Assembly (NCBI GenBank): GCA_013399305.1 | Contig: VXAI01000157.1 | Location: forward strand, 1,729,491 to 1,793,490 | DNA length: 64,000 bases | Direction: 5' to 3' | From: Rostratula benghalensis | Taxonomy: Eukaryota > Chordata > Aves > Charadriiformes > Rostratulidae | Shown: in pieces, positions 1-12,475 of the stretch | Position numbering within the stretch: the stretch's first letter is position 1 | Layout: the number at the start of each line of letters is the position of its first letter | Translations under genes and position numbers: made by a program | The notes under the pieces: generated by a model | What the model was told of the DNA's origin: nothing | The model's database searches: none | Seen by the model: the letters and a program-made list of their open reading frames with translations, nothing else

Positions 1-2526
1 AGGTTATGTAGATAGCACATTTTAAAGTAACCTAGTGGATAATACTGAGAATATGCGGCATTTTAATCAACTTCGGTCTGTCTAATGGAAGTGTAACTGT
101 GTCTACCCCTTCAGCTATTAGAATTAGCGGGAAAAAGGGGGGAAAGTGCTTGAAGCATTTTAACATTCGGCTGTTAGCTTCCCTCTATTCTCTGCTAATG
201 CACTTGAACCCTAGCCTGCAGTAATCGCAGGAAGCCCACTGAGAAGGTAATGGAGTTTCTCTCTGCTCAAGGTCACTGCTCAGCCCTTGTGCTACCTGAC
301 ATGACCTGGTGTTTCAGAGATGCAGGCATGTGGCCGTAGAGGGCAAAATGAGGATAAGATGGATTTATTCACTGGGGGAGTAGTTATTGCTGAAAAACTA
401 AATTTTGAAGATTATATCATACATTTAAATTTAATCATAAAAGGATTTAAACACCTTGAACTGCTGATGTGATATGGGGGTATAAAATTTCTGATCTTTA
501 CAGGAAGCTGAGGTGATTTAGAGGAAGAGAATAGGTCATACTCCTGCATCTGCACAACATATGCAGAGAATGCGCTTTGTGTTTCAGAAGTGTGTAGCCA
601 TCACCCTTAGAAGCTAGTCAGTTCTGCAGACCTCTGAATAGAATAGTAGAAAGAAGTAAAACCATCCAGCCAAACAAAACCCCAGACCAGTACTGTTCGC
701 TTTAATAAAGACCTACTAAACTAGGGCATACAACAGGGATGAAATCTCACAAATTCCTATGAGACAAAATCTGAAATTTATCTACAACCACACAAAGGAA
801 ATTTTATGGTTTTTTTCTTCCCTTCTTGCATTATTTCTAGAGCGTATCACAGCATGAAGCACATGGCAAAAATGAAAATGGCACAAAGAGCCTTAGCAGT
901 GACATTTTAACAAGCCTAAATGATTTAGAGTCTGTACTGATCTTGTTATTTGAGTGGACACAATTAGTATGGGAGATGCATGCTTGAGTGCACTGAGTTG
1001 TACACTCTAATGGTCTGACCCATTAAGGGAACTGTGTGCTGCTGTTCTGCAGGCAAACAGGGCAGTCAGTGATTTCAGTTACACCACTGAAAAAGGCAAG
1101 AGGTGAGAGGTACTCAGGTGATGCTGGCTATCCCTTTCCCTACGGTGACTTTAACTTTTCTGACTGTTTATGCAAAATTTGTGCTCAAGGAGCTGCAGGC
1201 AGAATCAGAAGGGAAATAAAGATGAACAGAAACGCTTTATAAAAAAAGTAACATTATATACCAAATGATATGTGTAAGAAACCAGCTGGGTCCTAGTAGG
1301 AACTTTATCCCTAGACCTAATCCTAGATAGTGAGATAGTGACATACAATGCTTTCAATGCTTTCTTTTTTATTTGTTTTGTTTTGTTTTGTTTTGTTTTT
1401 TTTTTCTTCCTTTTTTTCTTTTGAAAGTATGAAAGAAAGTGTTAAAACATGTTCGGACAGACTGTTTTCTTTGCATTCCACTTTGAGTGCCAGAAAAATC
1501 AGAAATATCAGACATAATGAACAAAATTATCTAATGAAAATTGCCAGCCCACATTTCTGGGTTTCAAGGTACAAATAGTTTCCTTCAACACATATGTATT
1601 TCTTGCATTGAGACAGTTGCCTGCTCACCAAGACCAGTGCTTCTCATCAGTCTCTGTCGAGTTATCTTATATGACAATGAGAGAGTCATTTGGGGCGCAG
1701 TCTATTTTTCACTGTTCACGGTATCTAGCCAAGACAGTATTCTGCACCATGAATATAATTTCAGTTCTCTCCCTCTAAACATCAAATAAACAATGAATAA
1801 ACTTTAGGACAAACAAATTAATCTAGTAAAATGGTATTCATTCAACCCAGGGTGCAAAGTTATATTTGCTATCGTATGATTGTTATTGATCTTCTGTGGT
1901 TTCCAAACAAAAATACCCAAACGGATGCTCACCATTCTACTTTTAAGCAATTACCAGTACAGTTACAAGTTGTGTTACAAAGATTCTTCTCCATTTTGTA
2001 CTTCAGACAATCCAGTGAAAAACTGGAATTACTTCCAGCTTATATTGTTTTGAATGTGAATAAGATCACGCCTATTTTTTTTTTTACTTCAGTCATCTCT
2101 GGAATTGGTGGTTGTACTCTGTGTGTGTATACTAACCTATCACTGCAGAGGCCATTGACTACATCTTCACCAAAACATCTAACCAAAACAGTCACAGTGC
2201 CTCTGTAGACACAGAGAAATATTCCCTGCCATGACTGTTGTAGTGTTTGAGCACTGGTTTAAGTAATCAAAGCTGTGGGCTGGTTCCATAGACAAGGAAT
2301 CAGCAAGCTGGCAGCTCCAGAGAGGGTAGGAAGAGGCAGGAGAGAAACAAATCCTTTCATGTAAACTGATTTCATTATAGTCTTAAAAATGAACAAACAC
2401 AGTTTCAAATACTGACTTCTGCAAGTGCCAGAATTAAAACTCAGCAAAGCAATTAGATTTAAAGTGAAAAGTCCCTCAGTGCAAACAAGTTTCTGGAAGG
2501 TGACTTTATTGTGATATTGATTAGGA
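1..2526. other. Non-coding AT-rich DNA
   Basis: No gene or recognisable interspersed repeat seen. Open frames are short and lack splice context or familiar motifs. The only clear low-complexity tract is the T-rich/TTTTG run listed separately at 1362-1422. Confidence 0.6.
1362..1422. repeat. (TTTTG)n and T-rich low-complexity tract
   Basis: Five or so TTTTG units at about 1375-1399 followed by an almost pure T run with a few C. The phenylalanine-rich 76-residue frame across it is a by-product of the T-run. Confidence 0.9.
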
Positions 2527-3078
2527 TGCATCATGGTTTAACACCAGACAGACTAGGATGACACAGCTGCTCTCTCACTCCCCCCTAGTTGGGATGGGGC
2601 AGAGAATCAGAATAGCAAAAATGAGAAAACTCGTAGGTTGAGAAAAAGGCAACTTAATAAGTAAAGCAAAAGCCATGCATGCATGCAAAGTGAAACAAGA
2701 AATTAATTCAATAGTTTGCACTGGCAGGAAGGTGTTCAGCCATCTCCAGGAAAGAAGGGCTTTTCACATGCAAAAGTTACTTGGGGAGACAAATGCTATA
2801 AATCTGAATGTCCTCCCCTTCCTTCTTCTTCCCCCAGTTTTATCTGCTGAGCATGAGGTCATATGATATGGAATATCCCTTTAGTCAGTTGGGATTAGCT
2901 GTCCCATCTGTGTTCCTTTCCAGCTTCTTGTGCAACCCCAGCCTGCTCACTGTCAGGGTGGTGTGAGAAGCAGAAAAGCCTTTGACTCTGTGTAAGCACT
3001 GCTCCACAATGACCATACCATCCCTGTATTATCAAGGCTGTTTCCAGCGCAAATCCAAAACATAGCCCCATCCTAACT
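2527..3078 (+). mobile_element. LTR-like copy, avian ERV family B, 3' end truncated
   Basis: This segment aligns over about 500 bp, same orientation, with 24140-24662. Shared landmarks include GAGAATCAGAA, GTTCAGCCA(T/C)CTCCAGGAAAG, CCTTCTTCTTCC, GAGCATGA, ATATGGAATATCCCT, AGCTTCTTGTGCA, GTGAGAAGCAG and CAGC(A/G)CAAATCCAAAA. The start near 2527 has a TG followed by ATGGTTTAACACC, which resembles the 5' end I remember for this avian LTR family. The match stops after ATAGCCCCAT at about 3075, so roughly the last 45 bp present in the second copy are missing. No gag, pol or env frame flanks it, so it is a solo or remnant LTR. The family assignment (ERVL-like) is from memory; the repeat itself is seen directly. 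Confidence 0.75.
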
Positions 3079-3622
3079 GATGGGTGGTCCATGGATGAAT
3101 GGACAAGTTTATAAACAAAAGAAATCAGACAGAGAGCCTGAAAACAAATGGGATATTTATTAATTTTAACCTGAACAAAATCCAGTGTGTTGCTGGTGAG
3201 TTATTGGTACTGGTGGCAATGACATTATATTAGAAAAAAAAATTGAAGCAATTGAATTAAATGTATATTAGAAAGATTTCAGTATGTTAGAGAACCAGAA
3301 AAAGAGGTGGATAGGAGGAAAATGTTAATCTAGGGTTTAAAAACTGTCTGCTCTCCTTCCCCTTGTGAGACTGCATTTTTAGGAAGAACAGAGAATGAAG
3401 ACCACTTATCAAAGGTTGGAAGGTCAGCAGAGAGGTCAGCAGGATGAGCACCTATCAGTAGTGCCTCACCACCTCCTTTCCTGGCTGATCCAATAATGGT
3501 ACAGAGCCATTCAAGCTCTTAGTCAGTTTACACAGGTATCTCAAACTCCCCTCCATGTTATGCTGTCAGGAAAGAAATGCAATGGACAGATGTAGCAGCA
3601 GGAAAACATCAAAATATCAAAT

Positions 3623-3660
3623 TAAAAAAAAAAAGAAAAACTGAAAAAAACCCAAAAAAA
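3623..3660. repeat. A-rich low-complexity tract
   Basis: Runs of A broken by single G, CTG and CCC. Confidence 0.85.
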
Positions 3661-6600
3661 TCCATTACACTATAGTCAAATGATCCAAAATCAAGTGTCT
3701 ATGTATACAAGAAAGAATAATAAAATAAATACTGAAAATCTGGAAATTAAAAAAGGAAATCTGTAAAACTCAATACACCATGGCAGGTAAGTAACATTGA
3801 GGAAGCATGCCAGACTCTGAAGAGGGTGATTGAGAAACAAGTGAGAAACTGAAATGACTGATTTCTAAACCTAATGACCTTTAAAGTATTAACACATTTC
3901 CATTTCATTTGTAGGATTCTTCAACACTGTTCAAATAATATCTGTAGGGGCTTGCCCAACAGAGAATGATATAATTTAGGAATTTGCTTTGGCAAGACTA
4001 CAGTTATTGCTTGGAGGATTTCTGTGGGAGATCCAGAGGAGAATTAGTTTTAATAAGTATTTTAATTACCACAAATAAATTGTGTGAACCTGGGCCATGG
4101 GCCTAAGCAGACCTGTGCACCCCACAGACCTTAATGTTTTCCATTATTTGGGGGACAGATATTATTTTGCTTCACTATTGTTAAATTTTATAATTACTTA
4201 AATAGCTTTGCAGTAGGAAATGTCTAAGGATGGTGACTCATTTGGATCTGGCAAGTTCCTCTGGTTCCTCTGAGACTCCTAAGGGAGCACAAATATCTCA
4301 TTGACTGTTATAAATATTTGATTTTTCTCTATAAAAATGGTAATGCTGCCTTGGGTGATTTATATGAATATGCAAGTCCTCAAAAGAACATACATAAAGT
4401 GATAAACCTGGGTAAGTAGTTAGAATTAGAAGACATTTTCTCCTTTAAATCCAAGAGTACTTCAAACATCTTATTGCAAAAACAATCTCCTAGCACACTA
4501 CCCTGTATCTTTTGTGTCTTTAGATTGCTCGTTGTAATCAATCATAGATGAGTGAAAAGTAAATGTGTTTCAGTTCAGTTCAGTTTCTTGGGATTCACCC
4601 CCAATAAATGGAAAGGAGACCACCACGTAGCAGGGTGTCACTTATATTCCAAGCAGTTGGCAAGATGTTGATAGCAATTGAAAGTGCACCTCTGCTAATG
4701 TTCATGCATAACCCATATATACATCTGCAGAGTATTTGTAATAGTTTTCTGCCAGTGGACCTACTTCACTGAAAGGGAGAGTTCCACTGAAATATTCATT
4801 CAGTGAAGTACTATTTTCCCTAGCATTTCTGAAAAGCCCTGAAGCAATTATAATGCTAGTATGTGCTGTCATCATGGTATATGTAAAAACACTTTAAAAC
4901 TTGATAGACTTTATCCTAGACATCTTTCTAGGCCAAAACAATGTTGTTCTGGCAAGACGAATAATGTAAGAAATTATCTTTTGAACTGCCACCATGTTAA
5001 CCCATTCATTTGCTCTCTGGAAAGGAAATAAAGCCCTTATATATTCTCAATTTTCACACCACAGGCCTTATTCTCTCATAAGTCTAGTAAGGTCAGAGTC
5101 TCTTCCTTAAGTGGGTTAAGATTTGGTAGATAATATCCGTGGATACCATCTCGAAGCATTCCAAATGAAGTAAAAGGTATCAAAACCACACCATATAAGT
5201 GATTATGCTTGCACCCTCCTGTCACAGATACCTATTTCACACATACTTTGACAGTCATTATAGGTCAACTGCCTTTAAAATCTAAACCCAACTGTTTTGT
5301 TAATTTTCTCCATATTGTGAAAGCATGCTTTCTTCTGTTTGACTCTCCACTTGACAGGTAAGACAGAAAGTAATTGCTCATAATTTTTAAGGGAGGGTAT
5401 AACATTTCTGTTTAGACAGGAAAAACAGTGTTGCTGAGCCCTCTCTAAAAAATTTCCCATGGAAAGACTCTGTCTCTACATGCTAAACCAGCATATGGTA
5501 GGTTGAAACTGTGGTAAATTTGTTTCAAAACCATATTACTACTCTAAGCTGAATAGCCAATGAAGATATAGCCCACAAGGACTAATTATATTTACTAGAG
5601 TTCAAACTCTACTAAAGGATGAAGAGTGAAGTCCCTTGTGAAGTTTTTTTACTACATCCCAGCTTTCATCATCGACATGGTAGCTTTAAAATGCTCCTTC
5701 TCCCATATGACCCAGGGAGAACTTTAGTTTTAAACATCAGACAGAGAGTAAGTAATGATTTCAGTGTCCATGAAGCACAAGCAGAAAAAGGAAGAAATGG
5801 TGTGAAAATTAACAGATTCATATGAACAGTGTATGCTACAGGTGTATTGCAGAATAAGACTTTGTCATTAGCTCTCACCAGGGCAGGCTCTGGCAGTCAG
5901 AAGTCTAGTCAGCAGTCTGCTCAGTGGCCTGTCCACAGCCTGTTTTGCAAATAAGCATAAAACACTGAGAAAAAATATTCCTTTACTTCATATGAATCTG
6001 GATCTCTAAGCAGACTTCATAAAGCACTTGAATCTAATTTATAATTTTATCTTCAGTACACAATACACCTTTGTCTATGCAGTCATCAGAAATTGTATGG
6101 AAACAGGCTAAAGAAAGTGTGATCCAAAAATCTGGTCAGAGACTCTCCTGGTTCATGAGAGAGATATAGTCAAATAGTGACATTTATATACAGTGATTTA
6201 GTGAAAGACCATATAATGGCGTCCCTATCTGCTGAAAAGAATAGTTACTGGATTGAAGATTAAAAAATTAATCAAGGGAAGAATATTTCTAAAGAAGCTG
6301 AACTTTTCTGTAATCACAGAGGATGGAGAGAGAAAACTGAAGAACACCTTGCTTCAACAACACATCTGATACTCATCTGATAGAAGATGAGTCAGCTTAA
6401 GTTAAAGGTTAAGCTGATTGGATAATTGTGATGACAATCACCTTCATCTTACAATGATGATGAACCCCTGTTATTTGCAGTTAGGCCCAGAGTAAGACAG
6501 ATATTTACTAATGCTACTTGGCTCAGATATAATGTTCTGATATTTTTTTACATATGGTTTAGTGTGACTAGCTGAACGTTTAGAAATTTTAAATAGAGCA

Positions 6601-9108
6601 CAATATCAATGAAAACAATTACTTTATCATTATTACTTCTTCTATCAATAAGATGCTTCTATCTCAACTAATAAACTAATTCTTCACATCTACATCACAA
6701 TATGCATGAATAGGATATACTTCAGAAACATGACTTCAATGTGAAGTAAATTTAATAGCAATGCAAACATGATTTTAAATCTCGACTGACCTGGTAAAGT
6801 GGAAGACTTTTTCATGCTCCTCTGAGAGCTTTCAGCAAGTAGTAAAAAAACGGTGCAAATACTGTTTGATACAGTTAACCCTGTCAACACATTGTCATGA
6901 AAACCACACAAGATCAGGTTATTACAGTGTGTGAAGAAACAAAGAGGACAAGAAATCCCTCGGTGCTCTGGTTAACACAGCTGTTATTGTCCTGCCTTGT
7001 TTGCGAGAAGCATCTGGGTGCTCTGAACAGGGAGTCAACCTTCTAGCAGGCCTACAATGCTCTCTTTCAATATGGTTTTGTAGACAAACGTACTACCCAT
7101 GAGAGGAAAACAAGGAGAGGAACAGAGGGAGAAACGCACTGTAGGCACTGCCATCATCTAAGTTTCCTATGGCTGCATGTAAAAAAAAAACATTAAGTAC
7201 TACTAAAATCCACTCATTTGATTACATTCATGTTAATTCCATCACAGAAATACGTACAATCTATTTGGCTTCACGTACATCTATAAAATGTAAAAATGTG
7301 TTAGCTAAATTGGTCATTATTTGCAAAACATGTGAACATGATAAAAAGTAATTTTTTTCTTTGAAAGTATCTGCATAGGTGAAAAATTTCCAAGAAGCGA
7401 GAAAACCAATGACAATATGCTTGAATATTGGTAGACTAGAAAAGGGTTGGTTGATTTGTTTTTCATTGGTTCAAGATAACAAAGTGTACTTTGCTCCCAA
7501 CTTCCAAGATAATTCTGCTTTCTCAGAATGCCCGATTCAGCTCCAATTTTTTGAATAATTTTTATCCTACCAATAAAATGGGTATTGATGATAACCAATC
7601 AGCCACTCCAAAATATGATTCAGTAAACACATCTGTGAAACCATATTACTCTCTCCTCCTTCTGGTACTGGGGCCCATTGTGACTGATGTGCATGAGCGT
7701 ATGTGTATTTCACTGGATATAAACCAATTTCCAGTAGCTGAGGAGACAGTCCCATTTTCTTTCATTCAACACAAGGCACATTATTTGGCTATTCAATAAT
7801 AAGCAGAAGAGCTATCACCCAAAAAGGATAACCAGTTATTTGATGTGGATGATTATGTTAGGAAGTCCAGATTAGCAACTCATTTTCTCTTGATATGTGT
7901 GCACAAAAGCAAAAAGTAATTTTCTACACGAAAAGCTTTGAAGGTCAGTTGCTTTTTAAAGTATTTAATACCTGAATGAACCAATCCTTAAGTACTCTAG
8001 TATTGCTTACATTTGTGTTTTATTCCAAAGAAATAGACATACATCAAAGTAAGAATAAATTGTTAGAGTTGTCTCTAATTTATATATAAAACAACAAGCA
8101 GTTGAAATGGCTAGAAAGAATTAAATAAAAACCTGCTATCTATAGTGAAGAAATCTTACATTTAAGGGAAAAGGAGATGCTGACATAGTCTTAACAATCC
8201 TGTTTGTCTGGGGATTACAACACCCAGTAAATTTCATTTGGGTTGAAACATGATTTGTGAGGATTTTTTAATCAGTTAAAAATAGAGATTTGAAAAATTA
8301 AGGGTAAGTGTTGCTGTGGCCTGATGATAAAGCCTCAAACTGCCTTTGAGGAGCTTTGGTCTGAGTAAAGATGATCCCAGGTCAAACAGGGCAACATCAG
8401 ACATTAAACCTACTTCCACTCTGCTACAGACCTTTATCTAATGGAAAAACATCTTTGCTGGTACCCCTACAGAGATTTGTTAGGAATCGTGAAAAACAGA
8501 TAGGAGAGAGCAGCCAAGGGAAAGGGACTCATATTGAGAGACAACCAAAGTCTCTGTCAGAGCTGCATTGTATTGACCATTACCATGGGGCGCATCACTT
8601 GGCAACTAAACACTACCTCTTTGACTGCCACTAGACTGTCAAAAAAACTCAAATAACCCCACAAAATATAAGGCAGAAAAGTTAGGGAGAGAGCAGTTGT
8701 GATTGCTTCCATACAAAACCATTCATTCCTGAAATACTTGCATATGGATATTTTCAGGAATATGTCTTAAGTACATGGAGAGACAGAACTTAATAATAAC
8801 TCATCTTACTGGTGTTATATATACTTTGTGACTTTTTTCAGTGTTAATTTCATAGACTGTTTAATACCTTGGCATGATGTTAATATACAGGAATGGGTCA
8901 GATTATATTTTCTGAGTGATTATATCAGTTTCTCATAAGATATACACCCCTTATTCCAGGCACTATTGTGAAAATTTTGAGGATAGTGGATTTTTTTCAA
9001 AGGTATTCACCTAGTTTTGACATGACCAAAGATCATGAATTAGGTTGGGACTTTGAATAATCCTAGTAATTTGCAAGATTGTAAGGAATCTTTCTGATTA
9101 AATCAAGT

Positions 9109-9130
9109 TTAAAAGAAAAAAAAAAAAAAA
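9109..9130. repeat. Poly-A tract
   Basis: AAAAG followed by about 15 consecutive A. No retroelement body is recognisable upstream, so it is not called a retroposon tail. Confidence 0.85.
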
Positions 9131-9239
9131 CACGAAACAACACTGAAAAATTTTTACGTGACCCAAATGAATTTCTTTTTACTTTGGTCAAGGGTGTTTC
9201 ATTAAAGTTTAGCAAATTTACCTCACTAAGTAACTTTTG

Positions 9240-9305
9240 GGTTTGTTTTTTTGTTTGTTTGGGGTTTTGTTTGTTTGTTTGTTTTTAAAATAAAATAAAA
9301 ACAAA
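9240..9305. repeat. (GTTT)n tract followed by A-rich tract
   Basis: Imperfect GTTT units at 9240-9286 run directly into an AAAAT/AAAAC-rich stretch. Confidence 0.85.
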
Positions 9306-11219
9306 CATCTACCTCAGATTTACTTTTAAAGAAAGGAAATATGCTGTTTAGCTGCCACCACAGTGGACTTCAGAGATCTTGTATTCTTATACCAATACTC
9401 TGTTTCGCCTCAACATCAAGGTAGAAACAGCTAATATTTAAAAAGCTATCTTCATGTTTTGATGGAAAAGCATGAGAAGTTCCTTTTAGAAAAGTCAAAC
9501 CAAACTGTGATAGCAATACTGGTTTCCTACCATGAGCTTTAACGCTGAAACATGGTTGCAAGTCTGACCATAGAGTCAGCAGAAGTAGAGCAAGTTACTT
9601 TATTATCTGGTAGGAAAATTAAGGTAGTGTTTATCTACAGCTACTAGCAAACTGGCAGTCACTTTCAAATACTGAATGCAATGAAAAGTGAGGATTTGAA
9701 ACTGGCAGCAGACACCTAGCTCATTAAGTGAAATGTACGGGACTTTCAACTTGTTCTACTGGTTGCTTTTCAGGACAAGCTACCAATAATAGTGGTCTAG
9801 ACAGAGGAACACTGTCTAGTTTAACTCTAGACAGATGATACAGTTTTTAGGGAGATATTAATTCAATCTGTTCAGAAAAATAACAAAACAAAACAACCAA
9901 TAATTATACAGCAGACTTCATTATGGAAATACAAAAACAATTTACAAAACACTTTATCGTAACACTTATCTCTGCCTGAAGCTCAGTTTGAGATTGCAAA
10001 AACTCTGACAGTTTTTGAACCTTATTTAAAACAGTATCCTTCACCGCTGTATATATTTTAATCATGTGTGCTTCCATCAGTTTTCAAAGACCACATATTA
10101 ATAAAGCCTCTGGAAGACTAAATTATCAAAAAAGTTTTACTCATAAGCATTTCATCCTTTTAGGAGTTATACTGGTTTTAAAATGCAATTTTCCAGCTGT
10201 TGGAAAGTCCAGGAAGCTATTGCATTAATTAGCTTATTCTAAATGGACATTCTAAAATGTAGTCCCTATTATAATCTTGCTTTCTCTTGAGAGTTTCAAC
10301 TGCAGTTCAAGTAAATCAAAAGATCAAAAGTGTCTTGGTTATAAGGGAACTAGTCAACTGTAATGAACTCAGTTATACTTTTTCCCCTTCAGGAACTATT
10401 CCCGGCCATGTGAAATCACTCTCTTGTCCAAAAGTCTGTAAGGCCTCATCAGCTTTTCTCACTAAACAAAACAAACAAACAAAAAAAGGCACCTGCAGCT
10501 CAGCCCGTGGGATCTAGGGTCCAAAACACTCATGTCCATGTTAGCTGCTGCTGGTAGCCTGCGTAATTGGACATCGACAACTTTCACAGCCTTATGAGGC
10601 TTGCTTCACTGATGAAAAGGAGGATAAATTAACAGCAACATAAGGCCTTCACACGAATAATCAAAGTTAAAACATAACAAGTTAAAACTTAAATTAATAC
10701 TGGACTAATAAAGTCAGTAAACAATGCGACTGGAATTTTATCAACATGTATTCCTTTGAATCACTGCAGAGTTACACAAATAGAGCAATGACCACAGTGA
10801 AGGAGGAATCATCTGGCTCGGTTGTCCTGCACAGATGGATGATAATAGGTAAAGCCGTACCAGAAAATGCAATCTTCTTTGTCTACATCTAAGTTTCATA
10901 AATTTTGTTATTCATGACACTCATGGTTTTTCCTTGTGGAAGACAGTACACAGAAGCTAAATTTTCTTGGATTCTTTGTTTTTAAAAGTAGGTGCACTTG
11001 CATGATGCATTTAGTGGTGGTAAAAAAGCTGGATATTTCATTCTTCACTAAAAGGTTACTCTTTAGCATCTTTGAAGAGTTGCTTGCTGAGCAGAAGTCC
11101 CAAATGAGTGGACAAAAGGCAAATGTTCGCAAAGGATCTGGGAAACCACAGGCCAGTAGGTTTTAGGTATAACCTCCATCCTTAAGAAAATCAGGAAATA
11201 AATCCTCAGAGAAGTCAGG

Positions 11220-11562
11220 GAATCATGGAATTATCAGAGTTGGAAGTGTCCTCTAGAGGTCATCCAGTCCAACTCCCCTGCTACAGCAGGATTGCCCAGA
11301 GCACATTACTCAGGGCTGCATCCAGGAGAGGTTTGAAGGTCTCCAGAGAAGGTGACTCCACACCCTCCCTGGGCAGCCTCTGCCAGGGCTCTGCCACCAT
11401 CACCACAAAGTTTTTCCTCATACTTGAGCGGAACTTCCCATGTTCCAGCTTGTGCCTGTAGCCCTCGTCCTGTCACTGGGAACCACTGAGAAGAGCCTAG
11501 CTCCATCCTCCTTCAACCCACCCTTTAGATATTTGTGAGCATGAATAAGTCATCTCTGAACA
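11220..11562 (-). mobile_element. CR1 LINE 3' fragment
   Basis: CR1 is the main avian non-LTR retrotransposon. Read on the minus strand, this copy ends at the left with the CR1 tail (AATCATGGAATTATCAGAG on the plus strand, complement of the ATTCTATGATTCTATG-type end). It then shows GGTCATCCAGTCCAACTCCCC, CTCCAGAGAAGGTGACTCC, CCCTGGGCAGCC and CTTGTGCCTGTAGCCC in the expected order. It covers only the last part of ORF2 and the 3' UTR and is 5'-truncated, as most CR1 copies are. The two frames of about 70 codons here are CR1 sequence, not host genes. The right edge is approximate. Confidence 0.95.
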
Positions 11563-12087
11563 AAACTGCGAACAGCTAGATTGAATTTGCCAAGGATATA
11601 TATAGTGCTTGATGAACCTGGTTTAAAGATGAATTGTCTATAGCTTTATAAAAAAGTGAAGAACAAAGAATGTAATTTACCTTGACTTTACCAAGGATTT
11701 AAGTACAATATTACGGCAGTTATTTTAAAGAGATAAAATGTTGTAAGTGAGAAAAAAAGTGGCTGAACATTTGGGCCTACAGAGCAGCATAGCTGGCAGC
11801 TCCTTGTGAGCAATGTTGCTCAAGGTTTCAAACTGTTGGGCATCTTCCTCAATGATCTTTACAGGAATCAAATTGATGACAAATTGTAAGAGGGGGAAAG
11901 TATTGATATCACTGGATATCAACTGGAAGCAACTTATCTGTAAGACCACAATGGAGGAATGAGCAAACAGGAACCATGTAAGTCCATGATCATAGTGAAA
12001 TCATGGTCCTTCGATGGAGCAATCTCATGTGCTGGTGCAGTGGGAAAGTTATTGTTCGCCTTTACTGGACACTGACAAGGTTGTTTC
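11563..12087. other. Non-coding DNA, possibly more decayed CR1
   Basis: No gene seen. A short piece at about 11840-11900 (ATCTTCCTCAATGATCTTTAC, later GATGACAAATTGTAAGAGG) resembles the CR1 reverse-transcriptase segment around the catalytic aspartates, so the old CR1 to the right may begin here. Similarity is too weak to set an edge. Confidence 0.35.
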
Positions 12088-12475
12088 TAGAATATTTTTG
12101 TCCAGTTTTAGACTTCCCAGGGCAGAAAAAAATGGAGCGAGTGCAGTGAAGATCCACAGAGTCGGTTAGAAGTCTGGGGCAGATGACATTTCTGGAGAGG
12201 GTAAGGGTACTGCATTTTAGCCCAAAAAGAAAAATGAAAGAAGAAAGATAATTACATCTTTCTTCTACATAAACTTGGGGCAAGTGGAGATTATTATTAT
12301 GAAGACAGATTATTTTTGGAGCTGCACAGCACAAGGACCAGAGGCAACAGACACGTTTTACAGCAGGGGATATTTCAGGGTGAGTGGGAGGTGTCCCTGC
12401 CTGTGGCAGAGGAGCTGGAAGTAGGGGATCTTTAAGGTCCTGTCCAACCTAAATCATTCTATGGTTCTATGATAT
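12088..12475 (+). mobile_element. Old, deleted CR1 LINE 3' fragment
   Basis: The right end is clear CR1: GTGTCCCTGCCTGTGGCAGAG, then GATCTTTAAGGTCCTGTCCAACC, then the tail ATTCTATGGTTCTATGATA. Leftward the match is weaker but in order: TTTTTGTCCAGTTTTAG, GGAGCGAGTGCAG, and ACCAGAGGCAACAGACA. Segments between these are missing or scrambled, so this copy has suffered deletions and is older than the CR1 at 14978. It is non-coding. Confidence 0.75.

Larger units (their letters stand above)
3079..11219. other. Non-coding AT-rich DNA, no supported gene
   Basis: About 8 kb without a supported gene or a clear interspersed repeat. It holds an A-rich tract at 3623-3660, an A-run at 9109-9130 and a GTTT/TTTTG tract at 9240-9305. 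The frames present are under about 105 codons and carry no recognisable domain. Confidence 0.6.

Noticed and set aside
1348..1578. Phe-rich 76-codon frame
   Set aside because: Produced by the T-rich repeat at 1362-1422.
9109..9130. Poly-A run considered as a retroposon tail
   Set aside because: No element body upstream and no flanking duplication found by eye.
11225..11506. Opposing frames of 66-78 codons
   Set aside because: Both fall inside the minus-strand CR1 3' fragment.
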